Positions 21,256 through 32,817 of a DNA stretch of 56,497 nucleotides are shown one piece after another. The notes beneath the pieces are model-generated. The model did not search any database. It was not told where the DNA came from and saw only the letters and a program-made list of their open reading frames with translations. The DNA is from Phoronis australis (lineage: Eukaryota; Phoronida; Phoronidae): the NCBI GenBank assembly GCA_002633005.1, contig NMRA01000801.1:75725-132221 (forward strand), read 5' to 3'. Position 1 is the stretch's first letter; the number at the start of each line of letters is the position of its first letter. The position numbers were made by a program, and so were the translations under genes.

Positions 21256-22349
21256 TATCTTTTGCGCACTCAACTCTGGTTACATTTGTATTGCGATTGG
21301 TGCATTATTTAGAGGGGGTGGTGTACTCATGAAACCGGGCGAAAATTTTTCTTTTTTCTTGTCGTAGAAATATCCAATTAATTTTAAATTTTACAAAAAA
21401 TAGGACTTCTAATAAAAATAAAAATTCTTCGTCAAGATTCCAAAAATTTGATCCTATTTTCGCACACAAATAACCTTCACACCCCTTCGTAAGGACTATC
21501 CTATGTGGGCAAACTCGGTCACTTGCCGGTATGCCGTCCATTTTGGGTGGTTGGCGAATTTTGAGCTCAAGGTCGAAATTAAACGTCCCGTGGAGTATGA
21601 AAATGCAGATGAAGTCCATGAAAAGATTTGGAGATAGTATACTGAGTGTTTCTTGACCTGTTAATGTGAGTTTTGTTTGATAGGTTAAATTTTCACGCGC
21701 GTTAAAAATTTTTAAACGTTGATGTTCGGCACGGCAAAATCACCGACACGCGGAAGTGACGTCACCAGCCAATATTTCAAAAGCGGTTTTAGATACACTC
21801 ACATAACGCTTTTGCGCACGTCGGGGACATGTGACACTTGAATGCAGTTCAGTCCAATTTTTTAAGGGGATGTTGGTCTATAAAGAACCGGACGAAGAAT
21901 TTTGAAATAAAAAATTTAACTTGCATTTATTTTGCTCTAAAGTTGAAATTTAACAAAATTTTTATGTTTAAGGACGAAATTAAAAATTCTTCGTCCGGAA
22001 AGTGAAAATTTGACCTTTCTTTTACATAAAAACATTTAATGCACCCCCCCAACTGGTGAGTCCAACATGCGCAAAGAGCTGAAAAATGCCTACTTGTCGG
22101 TGCCGCGGTTTCACGAGACTGGGATTCCTGAACCTGGACCTTCATTCAAAGGTGGAATTTCACACTTTAGTGGGCAGAGAGGTCAGACTCATTTATTGTA
22201 CGTTTAGAAAGTTTATTTGAGAATCTGTTACTTTACTTTTTGTAGCTTAAGAATGTGAAGTTTAACTAATAANAAATTTTTGAAAATGGAACTTGGGACA
22301 TTGAAAATGACCCATCCAAAAACAAAATGGCCGACTTCGACCGCCCTAC
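21256..22349 (+). mobile_element. Repeat family 'E', copy 2
   Basis: Same limits as copy 1: GTATCTTTTGCGCACTCAAC at the left and GGCCGACTTCGACCGCCCTA at the right. This copy lacks the contig-overlap duplication, so its ~1.1 kb length is closer to the real size. It has one ambiguous base at 22273. The outer flanks differ from copy 1, which helps fix the borders. Confidence 0.6.
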
Positions 22350-22964
22350 TTATATAAATGTTACCGTTCTCCAACGTTATCACGAACTCTGCCTTTTTCA
22401 GTTCTTGTTCCTGGATTCAGAAGTAGCCCTGAACCATAGGTTAAAAAGACATGGCTACGAAAACGAATCAAATTTTGAAAATCATCGCCTTCGTGTGATT
22501 ACGTGTTGCTGTCGCCAGACTGTTGTTCTTCCCCAACATCAATGTCGAAAATCGACGTTACAAGTGATGGAAACTTGTGTCCTTTGTTCCTAACTTTTAA
22601 CCCATTTTTTAAGAAAGGGGTGTACTGATTGTGTCTAACGTTGATAGAGCATAACTTTTGGTTTTTACAATGCATTAATTGTGTTGAATGCATTCATATT
22701 AGGTGGCTTCATTGAGTTGAACAGAAAATAAGCTAAATGTAATATAATAAAGTTTTGAAAATAAAGAGAACAGTAAAACAGGACTCCCTAAAAATCGAGC
22801 TGTTTTCGAAAACTTAGCACCATGTTGATGATCTGANTTTATTCTTGGTCGAAAATGGCGGGCCGTCCGAAAATCACGCGACTTTACCGTAGTAATTATC
22901 CCTTGTATCTGAATCATGTGCCAAATATTGCACCTTATGTTATCTTCCATGCCCATCTGGAGTC
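22350..22964. other. No gene seen
   Basis: An open stretch at 22327-22593 continues out of repeat E and is not recognised. Otherwise AT-rich, with an ambiguous base at 22837 and ATAATATAATAAAG-type sequence near 22741. Confidence 0.3.
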
Positions 22965-23165
22965 CAGCTTTTGCAGCTGTACCTCCAAAACCCATTAGTG
23001 GATGTCCATGAAGTTTTGTAAACATGTTCCTAGCATGAGCAAATTTTCGAATGAATCGGAATGCCGGCATGGCCCCTATTGGCAATTTTGTGTGTCTAAC
23101 AGTATCTTAGGATTTCCTTGAAGGATTTTCTTGAAATTTGGTAGATAGGTATCTATTAAGCAGCA
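22965..23165 (+). mobile_element. Diverged fragment of the HINE-like core
   Basis: CTGTACCTCCAAAACCCATT, TCCATGAAGTTTTGTAAAC, GGCCCCTATTGGCAATTTTG and TTGAAATTTGGTAGATAGG follow the order of a core subunit with one decayed site. No hairpins. Confidence 0.5.
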
Positions 23166-23751
23166 CTTGACAGGTGAAAATGTCCACTTGAAAATACGAG
23201 TGATGGCATATTTGCACTTGTATTTTTGAATTTGGGTTCGTTAAATATAGCGACCAACAACAGGTTAGAACATCGCTCAGCTTGTACCTCACGGGTCATC
23301 AAATTTGGGACCGTATTTCTAATTTTTCCACTTGTATTTTCGATTGTTTCACTCATTGTGCCCGTTGCCAGTGCCAGTGGTCGCCAGAAACATCGTCCAT
23401 TTAGTGTCTTCTGCAAATTGCATTTAACGATGGTTTGAATGAATGAATGAACAAGAAACCTTGTTGTTTCTTAAAATGCTACCTATTGGCATGTAACACC
23501 ACTGATAGCCAAGCTGAAGTCCATGAAAGACGGACGCTTACTAAAATAAGTAAATTCCATCATTTGACTTTTTTCTGTATTTTGATACCTCAACTGGATG
23601 TGTCAAAACTTTTATGGTTATTGTGTTCTCAAAGTTGTCCATGGAATATAGATAAAATAAACATAATTGTGCCGTTTTCGTATTGCTGATCATGAATGTT
23701 TTTGGAAAACAAGGGTAGTCATTTACCTGAACTGCCAGTTCTTAAATCCCG

Positions 23752-24122
23752 TCCACATACATACTTAACCTAGAACAACTTGTGCTAGTGCAGCTTGTCC
23801 CACTAATAGTGGAGCGTCCACACACGCATATCTGATAACTAGCGCAAGGCAGCGGAAGGTGTTGCTCTGTGCTTTGAGCAGCTGATGGGAATACTCAGGT
23901 ATTAAAGAAGACCAGTCTGTATGTAACCGCAGGTTTGCAGACGCACAGCTTTTAGAAGTGGCGCATGTTCCCCTTGAACAAGTTACCCTACCTTGATAAG
24001 GTGGAATTAGTTGACACAAGTGGGGAAAGTTACACTAGTTTAAATACTGTCTATGCAGCCCCCAAACCTAGCGACCCCTCGTTCCAAGAGAAACTTGTTC
24101 CAGGGTAAGACTATGTGTGGAC
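23752..24122. mobile_element. ~370-bp MITE with TCCACACATA ends
   Basis: The left end TCCACATACATACTTAACCT, then AGAACAACTTG, is mirrored on the right; its reverse complement is TCCACACATAGTCTTACCCT, then GGAACAAGTTT. A related end occurs inverted at about 55600-55650 (AACAACTTGCCCTGAAGC on the minus strand). No coding capacity. Confidence 0.55.
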
Positions 24123-26820
24123 AACACTCTAAATGCAGACAATGTGTTGCTTGGGATACACATGTGAGCTTTTTGTGTTTTTCAAATAAAAGACTGTCAC
24201 CATTCACATGCTGTTTCATCAGAAGGTAGATTGGACGTCTGATCTGCTGCCAGAAAAATATTCAACCTGAACGCATGTCGGATGGATGTGACATCCTATC
24301 ACCTGGCCTCAAACTGATTGGCAGATCAGCCTTCTTACCATGAGATGGCTACATTTCAAAGATGTAATCTGTGGTTATTGGGATTTCTGAACGATTCCTT
24401 GCCAGCACAGAGCTGCATGGGAACCCTTTCGGAAACGGGTACTATTGGATTCACCCTGGCTTCAGAACGCCTCACACCAGGGCATATGACAAGTAATTAA
24501 TCACAACTGAATTTGTGACTAATTCTTGACACGTTGATTACAGCAAAATGACTCCCTAATTTGATCAGCTACACAACAGTTGTGCGTCAACGTTGCTTGA
24601 AGTGATATATTTTGTGGACCCACTAAGATTGGAGATTACAAATTTTTGATCTTGGCGGAAAATTTCGTGGCTCTCATTGAGCTACCATCTTTGTCAGGGA
24701 AATCCATATTTGTCCTGTGGTAGCGAGAGTCAGGGCCTGACCAGCGGTAGCAGTGGTGGTTATAGATGCTGCCTGTTGTGTACAGTAGCTTGCTAAGCAT
24801 CAACATCAGACGAATGAGACCTACATCCTCCAGACGTCAGCAACTATCACAATAAGAGCCAGACGGCATGTAACCAACAGTACCTTTGGAATGTTCTGCC
24901 TTTACAGTTGCCACCAAACGATATGCAAAATTACCCTGTATACTACCTAGTCTCATGATGTTTAAAATTATGTACACTCCCAAATTGTAGAAATCTGCCA
25001 TTGTCACGAAGTGATTCTTGACTTTCAAAGCACTGAAATCATAAACAAAGTTAGAACAGATATATTATGCACAATTGTGAATCAACGAGACAGTGATATG
25101 CCGAATGTTGCATAATTAGGTAAAGGGTAAACACTGTCAGTTTAAATAAATGTCTGTCGTCCTGGTGAAGAGTCCAATGTACTGGAGAGTTCTAGTGTAT
25201 TCTCTACTATTGTACCAATGTAGAGTGAGTCGAGTTGTGTTTCAGTCTATTACAACGCTGTAGACACACACATGTGACAACACGACGCGGCTATTTACAA
25301 GAGACCAACTGTCTAATTACCACCAAGTCAGGGTACGATCATTCCGCATTCACACCACTTTGACTTCATGACCTCTAGTTGATAACTATAAACCCATCTC
25401 CTAACTCTCAGACGTAACTTCCTCATGCAGAATCCACACTCTGCAACTCTTGGCTGACTGTGATAGCCCTCAAGTTCCACATTTGCATACAAATAATGCT
25501 AGCCTGTACCTTTTACAGACTAGCGAATGAGGCTGGCCACTAGTATTTCAAACCTCAACAGGCACTTGTGCAACAAATTTGACCTATTGCCAGGACTTAA
25601 AGTGACGGCTTACTGACCATTTAGTACTCATCATTCTTGACACACCTTTGTTTCCAAGCCGCTTTTACCCGACAAACAACACGTTGCTTGGTAAAAGTTA
25701 GTGGACATTACGCAAGGAGACGAAGCTTGCATAGGTCAATTCATCCTCTGGCTTTCATGTCTCAATAAACAACAACAGAGCATGAGCTACACTGGACACT
25801 CAATACCAGTAGTGCCCCCACCCAATTGTTTGAAGGAAATAATTTCACTGTTCAACTGTATAACACTGTGCAATGCGTAGGGTATGTTCACAAACAAATG
25901 AGCCCCACTCAAAAATCCACGAAAGACAATCCTTTTTTAATCTCCTTGACCTAAGATGGCGGGCGTGGTGTTAAAAATGGCCTGTTGTCGATTTGGGTAA
26001 CTGAACGAAGTACTGCTCAAAAAAAGTTTGATTACTGTAACGTCGTCGGTGTACGACGTATAAAAACCAATTGAATGATATAAGAGTTAAATTATCAAAG
26101 TATTCAGCATTAAAGCAAACGACATCCAAGTGACTAAAACACATGCAAGAAAACTATACACGCTAAGGATATACGTCATAGTGACACGTGATTAACAGTC
26201 ATACATTTAAGTGCTACCGGAACTATAAACATCTGGTAGAAATTCAATACATGACAATTACGGGAGTATTTGTTCGAGTTGGAAAGAATTAGAGACATTG
26301 TCTTGACTGCCTCCTAAAGTGTGGGTTGTTCTAAAGCTCCCTCGACTCCCTCACCCCATGACCTAATTGCCCCTCATCCCACACGACCTGCAGCAATAGA
26401 AAAAATTACGCAAATTTTTGCCGGGCTAAATGAGCTTGAGACTAACCACTATCATATGGTTCAACAGAGCAGTTGACGGTCATTGGCATCGCTGATTTTT
26501 GCGAAAATAAAGGCAAAAGAAAAACACATCCACGGAAGAAAATCAAAATTTTTTTATAAAAAAGCTCCGAACAACTGTGAAGTGTTGTCTAAGATAAATT
26601 GAATGTAATTTTGATGACTTTTGGGCATTTCATTCTTCTTTTCTTATCATTGATATCAACCAAGGATGCGTTATAAACTCCTGCTACAGTGCTGTACTGT
26701 TTAGTCTTAACCTGTGGATTTTCCCCACACTTGAATATCCCCACTGGCCTTGTGAGCTGGAGGTCTGTTTCTTCTGATTTTGGTTATGTAACATTTTCCA
26801 GCTGAGTACAGAAATGCCAT
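24123..26820. other. No gene recognised
   Basis: About 2.7 kb of mixed-composition sequence with only short open stretches and none resembling a known domain. No terminal repeats or tandem arrays stood out. It may be intron of the gene whose candidate exon starts at 26853, or intergenic. Confidence 0.3.
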
Positions 26821-26852
26821 TAATCTTCTATTTTGTTTCTATTTAAATGTAG

Positions 26853-26970
26853 GTCACAGGTCAAAAGGTCACCTGATGACACTGTGGAGCCAGCTGACCT
26901 ACAGAAAAGAGGTCCTCCTCACCATGTGGAATTATTTGTGCAAGACATAGCAGCCATTCAAATTACAAAG
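26853..26970 (+). CDS. Candidate internal exon, unknown gene (exon a)
   Basis: A pyrimidine-rich tract (TCTATTTTGTTTCTATTTAA) leads to ATGTAG|GTCACAGG, and the 118-base segment ends at ACAAAG|GTACTC. One base completes a preceding codon, then 39 codons follow with no stop and the exon ends in phase 0. The peptide is hydrophilic and protein-like (SPDDTVEPADLQKRGPPHH, then VELFVQDIAAIQITK). Not recognised. The next candidate exon (29895) starts in phase 0, compatible with joining. Confidence 0.4.
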
Positions 26971-27590
26971 GTACTCCATAGTCAATCTCTTTTACAGAAG
27001 TACTCTTGCATTTCTTAGTTTTGGTGGTATTTATAATTAGTCTGACATTGTTTTCGACATTTGTTTAAATGCTGATAACAAAAATGAATATGAAAAGTGT
27101 ATTGCTGCTGCCTCATTTTTGCTGGTCAGTTAGTTCAATAGGCTGATTTGCGACTGGAATAGTTGCGTGTGTGCATTTCATACTTTAAACCTTAAAATTA
27201 ACTGATGAGTCTTTCTAGTGGAATGTAACCTATACATTTTTTGTAACAGATTGAGTTATCTAACTGACTTGTCTTGAAAGTTAAGATCATGGAGGACCCT
27301 AGAAAAATATCCAAATTTGGCTAACTTCGGAACATCACATCTTAGAAGTGACTGATGATATTCACACGAAACTTTCAGATATCCTTAAACAGTGTTATGA
27401 TTTGTTTTTTAGATGTTCCACTTTTGCATGAGGAGTTTGCAAAAATAGAACTTGTGCGATTATTTCGAGAAATCTCTCAAAATTTAGATGGAACAAATTG
27501 AAACGATATTTTTGAAAACTATTAGCGTTTTTGAGAGTTCATCTTGAACATTAATATAAAACGAAATCTTGTCCTTAGGGCAAAATTTCT

Positions 27591-27985
27591 ATGGGTCTAC
27601 GGTCCAAGGTAGTATACAAATTTATCTGTGCTGGATGTGGCTCCAGTTATATAGGCGAAACTGTTCGCCATTTGAAAACCAGGACCAAGGAGCATCTAAA
27701 TTCTGACAATAATTCACATGTAAATATTCACCTGCAGAGCTCCAATCATTGTTATCAGCAGTGCTCTTTCAATGACTTTGCAATAATAGACCAGGCAGTA
27801 ACAACAAAGGAGCTTAAAATTCTTGAGGCTTTACCTATCAGTTGGTGCAAGCCCTATCTCAATAGACAACTGACACACCACAGGTTGTCATTGTTGGTCT
27901 AGTCCACTGTATTATGACTTCTGAGGATGGTGTTTAATAAATGACACCGAAACATGTCAAGTTTTAAAACCGTTGTTGTTTTCGT
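27591..27985 (+). mobile_element. Penelope-like element 3' end with GIY-YIG endonuclease
   Basis: The frame 27591-27902 encodes SKVVYKFICAGCGSSYIGET, then VRHLKTRTKEHL, then FAIIDQAVTTKELKILEALP and a closing LNRQLTHHRLSLL. YKF…YIGET is the GIY-YIG core (Y, YIG and R residues present), and the CAGC pair is the usual zinc-like CxxC of Penelope endonucleases. The downstream CTTCTGAGGATGGTG … ACCGAAACATGTCAAGTTT is the characteristic Penelope 3' non-coding segment. The RT domain is missing, so it is a 5'-truncated dead copy. It lies between the two candidate exons, that is, probably in an intron. Confidence 0.88.
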
Positions 27986-28370
27986 GAATATATGCTCTTA
28001 CTTGCTATCATGGATATCCACATTTATTCAAACGGAGACGAGGCACAATTAACTCAAAAAACGCCACGAGACTGTCTACTCTTGAGTACCTAATAGCCAT
28101 ATTTATACGTTTATTTTTTTCAGACTCGTTTTCCGGTCTATACGATGCTTATTCGAATCTCTACGTTTATTAATTTTCTAACTTTTTACTGTGCTACACG
28201 ATTAATATTTTCAGCAAGTTCACAGTTTTTGTTTCATTCAATACAAATTTGTTACACAAAAACTTCGCTAATGACACCGGGTATCGTACCTTGGTCCTAA
28301 GACGAAGGGAATTCGCTGTAAATCTCTAGAGACACTAAGTTCAGGATTTGTAATTTAGGAGAGCTATATA
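27986..28370. other. No gene seen
   Basis: AT-rich sequence between the Penelope remnant and a TIR element. No open frame over 60 codons, no repeats noted. Confidence 0.3.
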
Positions 28371-29048
28371 CAGGGCTTGGAATTTTCCGCGAAATCGTGG
28401 ATTTACGCTTTTTTCAAATGCGCTTTCCGCTTTTTTTATAATATTTCTGCGTAAAAAAATCGGATTTGATATAAAATTTCCGCGGCAAATTCCTTTCTTA
28501 CCGCGGCGTTGCAGACGACGCTCACCTCGAAAAGCGGAAGTTGCTCTTATGTTTCGGAGGAACGTAAATTGTCAACATTGCCAGGGCATCTGGGACATCG
28601 TGGTGGGATTTTCTATGGCGTCTCGTGTTATTGTTAAGCGCGGCGACAAATACTACCGCTCTGCAGCCAAAAATGTGTGGGTTGGGAGTGGACGGGCGAG
28701 CTAAAAGGACGCAGACGCATGCTACTGATGGTGGTAACGTTTTTTTTTTNNNNNNNNNNNNNNNNNNNNNNNNNNNNNNNNNNNNNNNNNNNNNNNNNNN
28801 NNNNNNNNNNNNNNNNNNNNNNNNNNNNNNNNNNNNNNNNNNNNNNNNNNNNNNNNNNNNNNNNNNNNNNNNNNNNNNNNNNNNNNNNNNNNNNNNNNNN
28901 NNNNNNNNNNNNNNNNNNTTTTAGTCCTCCCAATTTTTCTCGGTGAAAGGTTAACATTGACCATTTCAAGACTGGTTATCGGGCATGATTTGGGCCGTAA
29001 AAGTTTCAAAGTTTCCGCGTTTTTTGTCATTGGTCATTCCAAGCCCGG
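28371..29048. mobile_element. ~680-bp TIR element with CAGGGCTTGGAAT ends
   Basis: Left CAGGGCTTGGAATTTTCCGC and right (reverse complement) CCGGGCTTGGAATGACC agree over the first ~13 bases, and both are flanked by TATA (28367-28370 and 29049-29052). AAACGCGGAAAC near the right end resembles the TTTCCGCG words at left. Internally it contains the N run 28750-28918. No transposase. Confidence 0.65.
28750..28918. other. Assembly gap (169 N)
   Basis: Run of N inside the TIR element at 28371-29048. No sequence information. Confidence 0.95.
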
Positions 29049-29894
29049 TATATGCGACTCCACGTTACACACGAAAGTCATATGTCATACACATTAAAGA
29101 ATATAGAACTGTACGTTTCAAAGCGTAAAATAATCGGACTCCCAAGCAAGGCAGCGGCCGTCTGTTGGACAGCCAGAATTTTATTTTGGAGGGGATCGGT
29201 CAGAATTAAGAAAGTGTTGGCAAAATTTAAAAAACCTTGAAATGATTACCACTTTCTCAATATTAACGGCTGGTCGGCAGTCGCTGAAAGAAATAGGCCA
29301 TCAGTAATTTTAGAAATGAAAAATTTAATCTACAAAAGTGCTTTCTTAACGTATTTTTCAATATTCCGCACGCCGGTGACACAGATCGGTGCTACCAGCA
29401 GCTCAACATACATCTGAATAAAAACGCTTTCGACAAGTTTCTAATGGCTGATCCGATATTTATGATTGCACCCTGTGAAAAGAAAGTGAACAATGGATAT
29501 GCCTATCTATCGATATATATGCGACGAGCTTGCGACCTAGTTTCCCATGGGTACTTACTACTTCGTGTAATGTAATTCACATCATTGTACCTCATTTGTA
29601 ATCGTCAAATTAGTTTCTTGTTTGTCTCATATCTGCCAACATTTCACTACATCTGATTTTTCAACTGCTGACATTGTTACCCCTTTTCAAAATGTTGTCA
29701 CAATATTCCCCTGGTTAATTCCAAAATCAGTGTATCCTTATCATGCTCTGTTGTCCTCTAGCACTTGTGGCCTTTTCGTTAGTAGTTTTACTGTGTGAAA
29801 AATGACGCATGCATTTATTGGCATAGGCTAAAATATGACCCTTATTAATTTTTGCAAAAATTGCTTTCTTTGGTCCCCCTTAATCGTCTTTAAG

Positions 29895-30034
29895 AAGTAT
29901 GCATGTCGTGCAGCCATGCATGACAAAGAAAATGAAAGTGGCCGCCAGAAACCCATCAGCTGTGAACTGATGTGCCAAAGTTCACGAAGTTTCTCGGACG
30001 TCAAATCTGACCCTGTTCCTGTCCTTGCTGCTAC
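29895..30034 (+). CDS. Candidate internal exon, unknown gene (exon b)
   Basis: A pyrimidine tract (CTTTCTTTGGTCCCCCTTAA) precedes TCTTTAAG|AAGTATGC. A second AG three bases on would be an in-frame NAGNAG alternative. The segment reads open in phase 0 (KYACRAAMHDKENESGRQ, then ISCELMCQSSRSFSDVKSDP) to GCTAC|GTGAGA, ending in phase 2. The incoming phase matches the outgoing phase of the candidate exon at 26853-26970, which is modest support for one gene. The product is not recognised. Confidence 0.35.
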
Positions 30035-30407
30035 GTGAGAGCATTCATTTTTCCTTCTTGATCCTTTGGCCTATAAGTACCTGTATTTTAGAATTATTGA
30101 CCAGGATATTGTTCTGAGCTAGGATATATATGTTCTAAGATATTTGGCTCATTTATATCTCCATTTGTGTTTTCTGTATGCCTGTTTCAGCGTTTTATTT
30201 ATTTCTTAACAACCAATTTACCATTTTTCAAAATTTGTGTTTTCGCATGGCATAAGGTGTGAATTCAAAGTAATGTGTTCATATTTGAGGCAGTTCATTC
30301 AGTCCCTTGTGTATTGTGACTGTAGCATCACATGTTTCATAACCAGCATGAGTATGTCACAGGTATTGACTTGTGGCTAATTTATTCAATATCTGAATGT
30401 GTTCAAA
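30035..30407. other. No gene seen
   Basis: T-rich sequence after candidate exon b. No further exon could be recognised. Confidence 0.3.
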
Positions 30408-30847
30408 GTCGCATTTACACAGGAGACAGTTGACCCGGCACAGCTAACACGGAACAGCTGCTCCAGTGCAAGTGTGTGTAAACACGACTGACACGGAGCA
30501 AGTGACACCGCAGCGTCCAGATTTTAACATTGGCTTGACGGGTAGAGTGAGTTACACTCGATCAGTTGCTCCAGTGTCAACTACACGTCTAAACAAAACT
30601 CGGGCACAGCGGAAATAGATCATCTTTCAATGCGCTTGCGCAATAGCGTGTAGTCGGGTGATCAACTGGCATTCCATGGGGTTTGGGCATTCGCTATTGT
30701 TTATGCAAGCCTGCGCATACAGTATTCATGTAAGTGACTCATGCTGATCCAGTTTGCGATCTAAATATCGTGTAAATGCGACTAAAGTGGAGCAAGTCGC
30801 GCCGTGACCACTAACACGGTGACGACTGTCTCTTGTGTAAAAGTGGC
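30408..30847. mobile_element. ~440-bp MITE with imperfect TIRs
   Basis: The left GTCGCATTTACACAGGAGAC continues AGTTG. The reverse complement of the right end is GCCACTTTTACACAAGAGAC followed by AGTCG, agreeing at about 20 of 25 positions. The interior repeats GGAGCAAGT/GCTCCAGTG words. No reading frame. Superfamily not determined; no clear target duplication. Confidence 0.55.
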
Positions 30848-30892
30848 TCAACACTCCCCAGGTTTTGATTTTTTTGTGTGGAACACCCTTAA

Positions 30893-31387
30893 AGGAGAAT
30901 GCCACCCAAAAACAACCAATTTAGGTCGAGTAGTTCTACTCGATAACGGTACGTTCGGTTGCGTTACGTGACACCTGACGGCAGACGGAGGTGTTGAAAT
31001 TATCCAATGACGTCATTGGTTTCACACGCAGTCTGTTCAGCAGTTCACAACAGGGGTTACTGGTGTCAGCATATCGCTTGAATTCATCATTTAACACCAA
31101 TAAATCACCCATACTTCGATGTAAAACCCTTAAAAATACACAGAGCTCTTATAAAAACATGTTTTTTTATTTCGCTGTTACGGATTTATTGGTATTTGGA
31201 CACACCGTAGCCTACAAAGTTCGGCAGGCCAATTTACCAAGGTCCGTAGCAGGAGTTGGGGTCTGTTCGGAGATAAATTCGAAGTATTCTTCCGTGAAAT
31301 ACAGACAAGAGAACCTACAAGAGGCGATGTGGTTATAGACCGATTAAGACGGTAAAAAAGACTAATTAAATTGGGTGCCGTTCTCCT
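30893..31387. mobile_element. 495-bp MITE with TTAA target duplication
   Basis: AGGAGAATGCCACCCAA at the left is mirrored by AGGAGAACGGCACCCAA (reverse complement of the right end). Both sides are flanked by TTAA (30889-30892 and 31388-31391). TTAA targets are used by piggyBac and Kolobok families. Both arms match the longer copy at 43788-45473, so this is an internal deletion derivative; the deletion junction lies near 31322 (AGAACCTACAAGAGGCGATG). Confidence 0.85.
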
Positions 31388-31734
31388 TTAAATTTTGTTT
31401 TAAACTTGTGGGTTGGGCATTTTTGTGCTTGAGGGAATCAAGGTGATTTTAAATCGTTCACGGTTGTGTTGCTAAATTAAAAATGGCATTTTATATGTTC
31501 ACCCGAGTGATGACAAGTTTTCCAGTTGCAAATCATTTTCACTAACATTTCTTTCTTATTACCTGTGAGGCTTTTAGGGGATACGCATACAAACTGTCTA
31601 CTCTTTACATGGAAAACTTTTTGCCATGCCATTTTATGTAAAAATACAATACTGACAACTGACAAATGTCATCAGTTCCCCAACCCTTTTCAGCACACAG
31701 GATTTCTTTAAGGGCATCACCCAGACTTTTTCTT
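31388..31734. other. No gene seen
   Basis: Sequence between the TTAA MITE and a THAP-like remnant. It may be part of the same decayed element as the remnant on the minus strand, but no frame continues into it. Confidence 0.3.
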
Positions 31735-31859
31735 ACTCTCATTGATGTGGGGAATGTGAAGAATTAATGATCACGCCTCCACGGGTATTCGTCCAGTTTA
31801 TCTAACTTTTTCACATCGAAGTTACAGCTCACTGTACAGCAGTAATACTTCGTTGGCAT
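31735..31859 (-). pseudogene. THAP-type zinc-finger N-terminal remnant, copy 1
   Basis: From ATG (31859-31857) the minus strand reads MPTKYYCCTVSCNFDVKKLD, then EYPWRRDH, a stop, then FFTFP. The paralogous copy at 37340-37475 has no stop there. The C-x4-C pair and the following FFTFP fit the first half of a THAP domain (C2CH DNA-binding finger used by P-element/Kolobok-type transposases and host genes). The second half (W, C-x2-H) is absent. Flanking DNA to about 31985 is also shared between the copies. Confidence 0.45.
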
Positions 31860-32019
31860 TGGAAGGATGAATAGAGTACTGCAACGGAGAAAAGCTTGTA
31901 AGGAATTCGACAACAACAAATTACATGTGAAACTCCAGTGGCACGAAAACGAAGCAGCAAATGTGCCTGACGGATGTTTACGGCATTGTGGGTAAATACA
32001 GTGAGGTTCGAGTTTGCGT

Positions 32020-32817
32020 GCACGTAAACTGGGATGACTCTATTGATGGCAGTTTAACCTTGATCCTACTCCTTTGATGTACAAATAATCTAGAGGCCTA
32101 TAAAACCTCTTGTGAAAATGCCAGATATTTCATGCTGAATTGCCATTTGGCACCAGTATACTATTTGAGAAACTGCCTGCATTTTAACTAGTACGTAAAC
32201 CAACAGCTGTGAAGCTGTGATGTTGGACCACCTTGGTCTGTGTGCTATTGGGCTTAAAATCTCTACAACTGAAGGCATAATATAGAAAAAGAGTGTAATG
32301 ATGTGTTATTTTCTCATTTGTGGCGTAAACGATAAGCAACGCTAAATTAATGCTATATGTGTGTTGTTTTCAAGTAATTTGCTGTCTTCTCATGTCGCTC
32401 AACGTTCAGCAAGTACACACAGGCCAATCCAGAAATTGACCTTTCAATCAGTGCACATCCAAGTGAATTATTAGGATTCAATGCCTCTATTGGAAAATAG
32501 GAGCGATACCCAGATTGCCTATTTCAGAAACACCCAATGCATAGTCGTTCAATACTGATACAGTGTACTATCTGACGAACTCAGGACATGTTTTTAAAAT
32601 TGATTTTAGCTAAAATTTGTTAATGAGTGTACCTGTGTAGTCTGTGTTCTCCACAACCTGTTTTGACTGCCATCTGCGTAGAGTTTGAATTTTGCTGTGA
32701 TGGGTTCGGCTTACTTGCGTAGAGTGTGAAAACCTACATAATGAGATTGAAGTGTTAGGAGATTTGTATTTTCTTAAGCAAATTTGACATTTTGGACTTC
32801 TGCTAACAGTTCAATAC
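32020..32817. other. No gene seen
   Basis: AT-rich, only short open stretches, no recognised repeats up to the start of the next HINE-like element. Confidence 0.3.
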
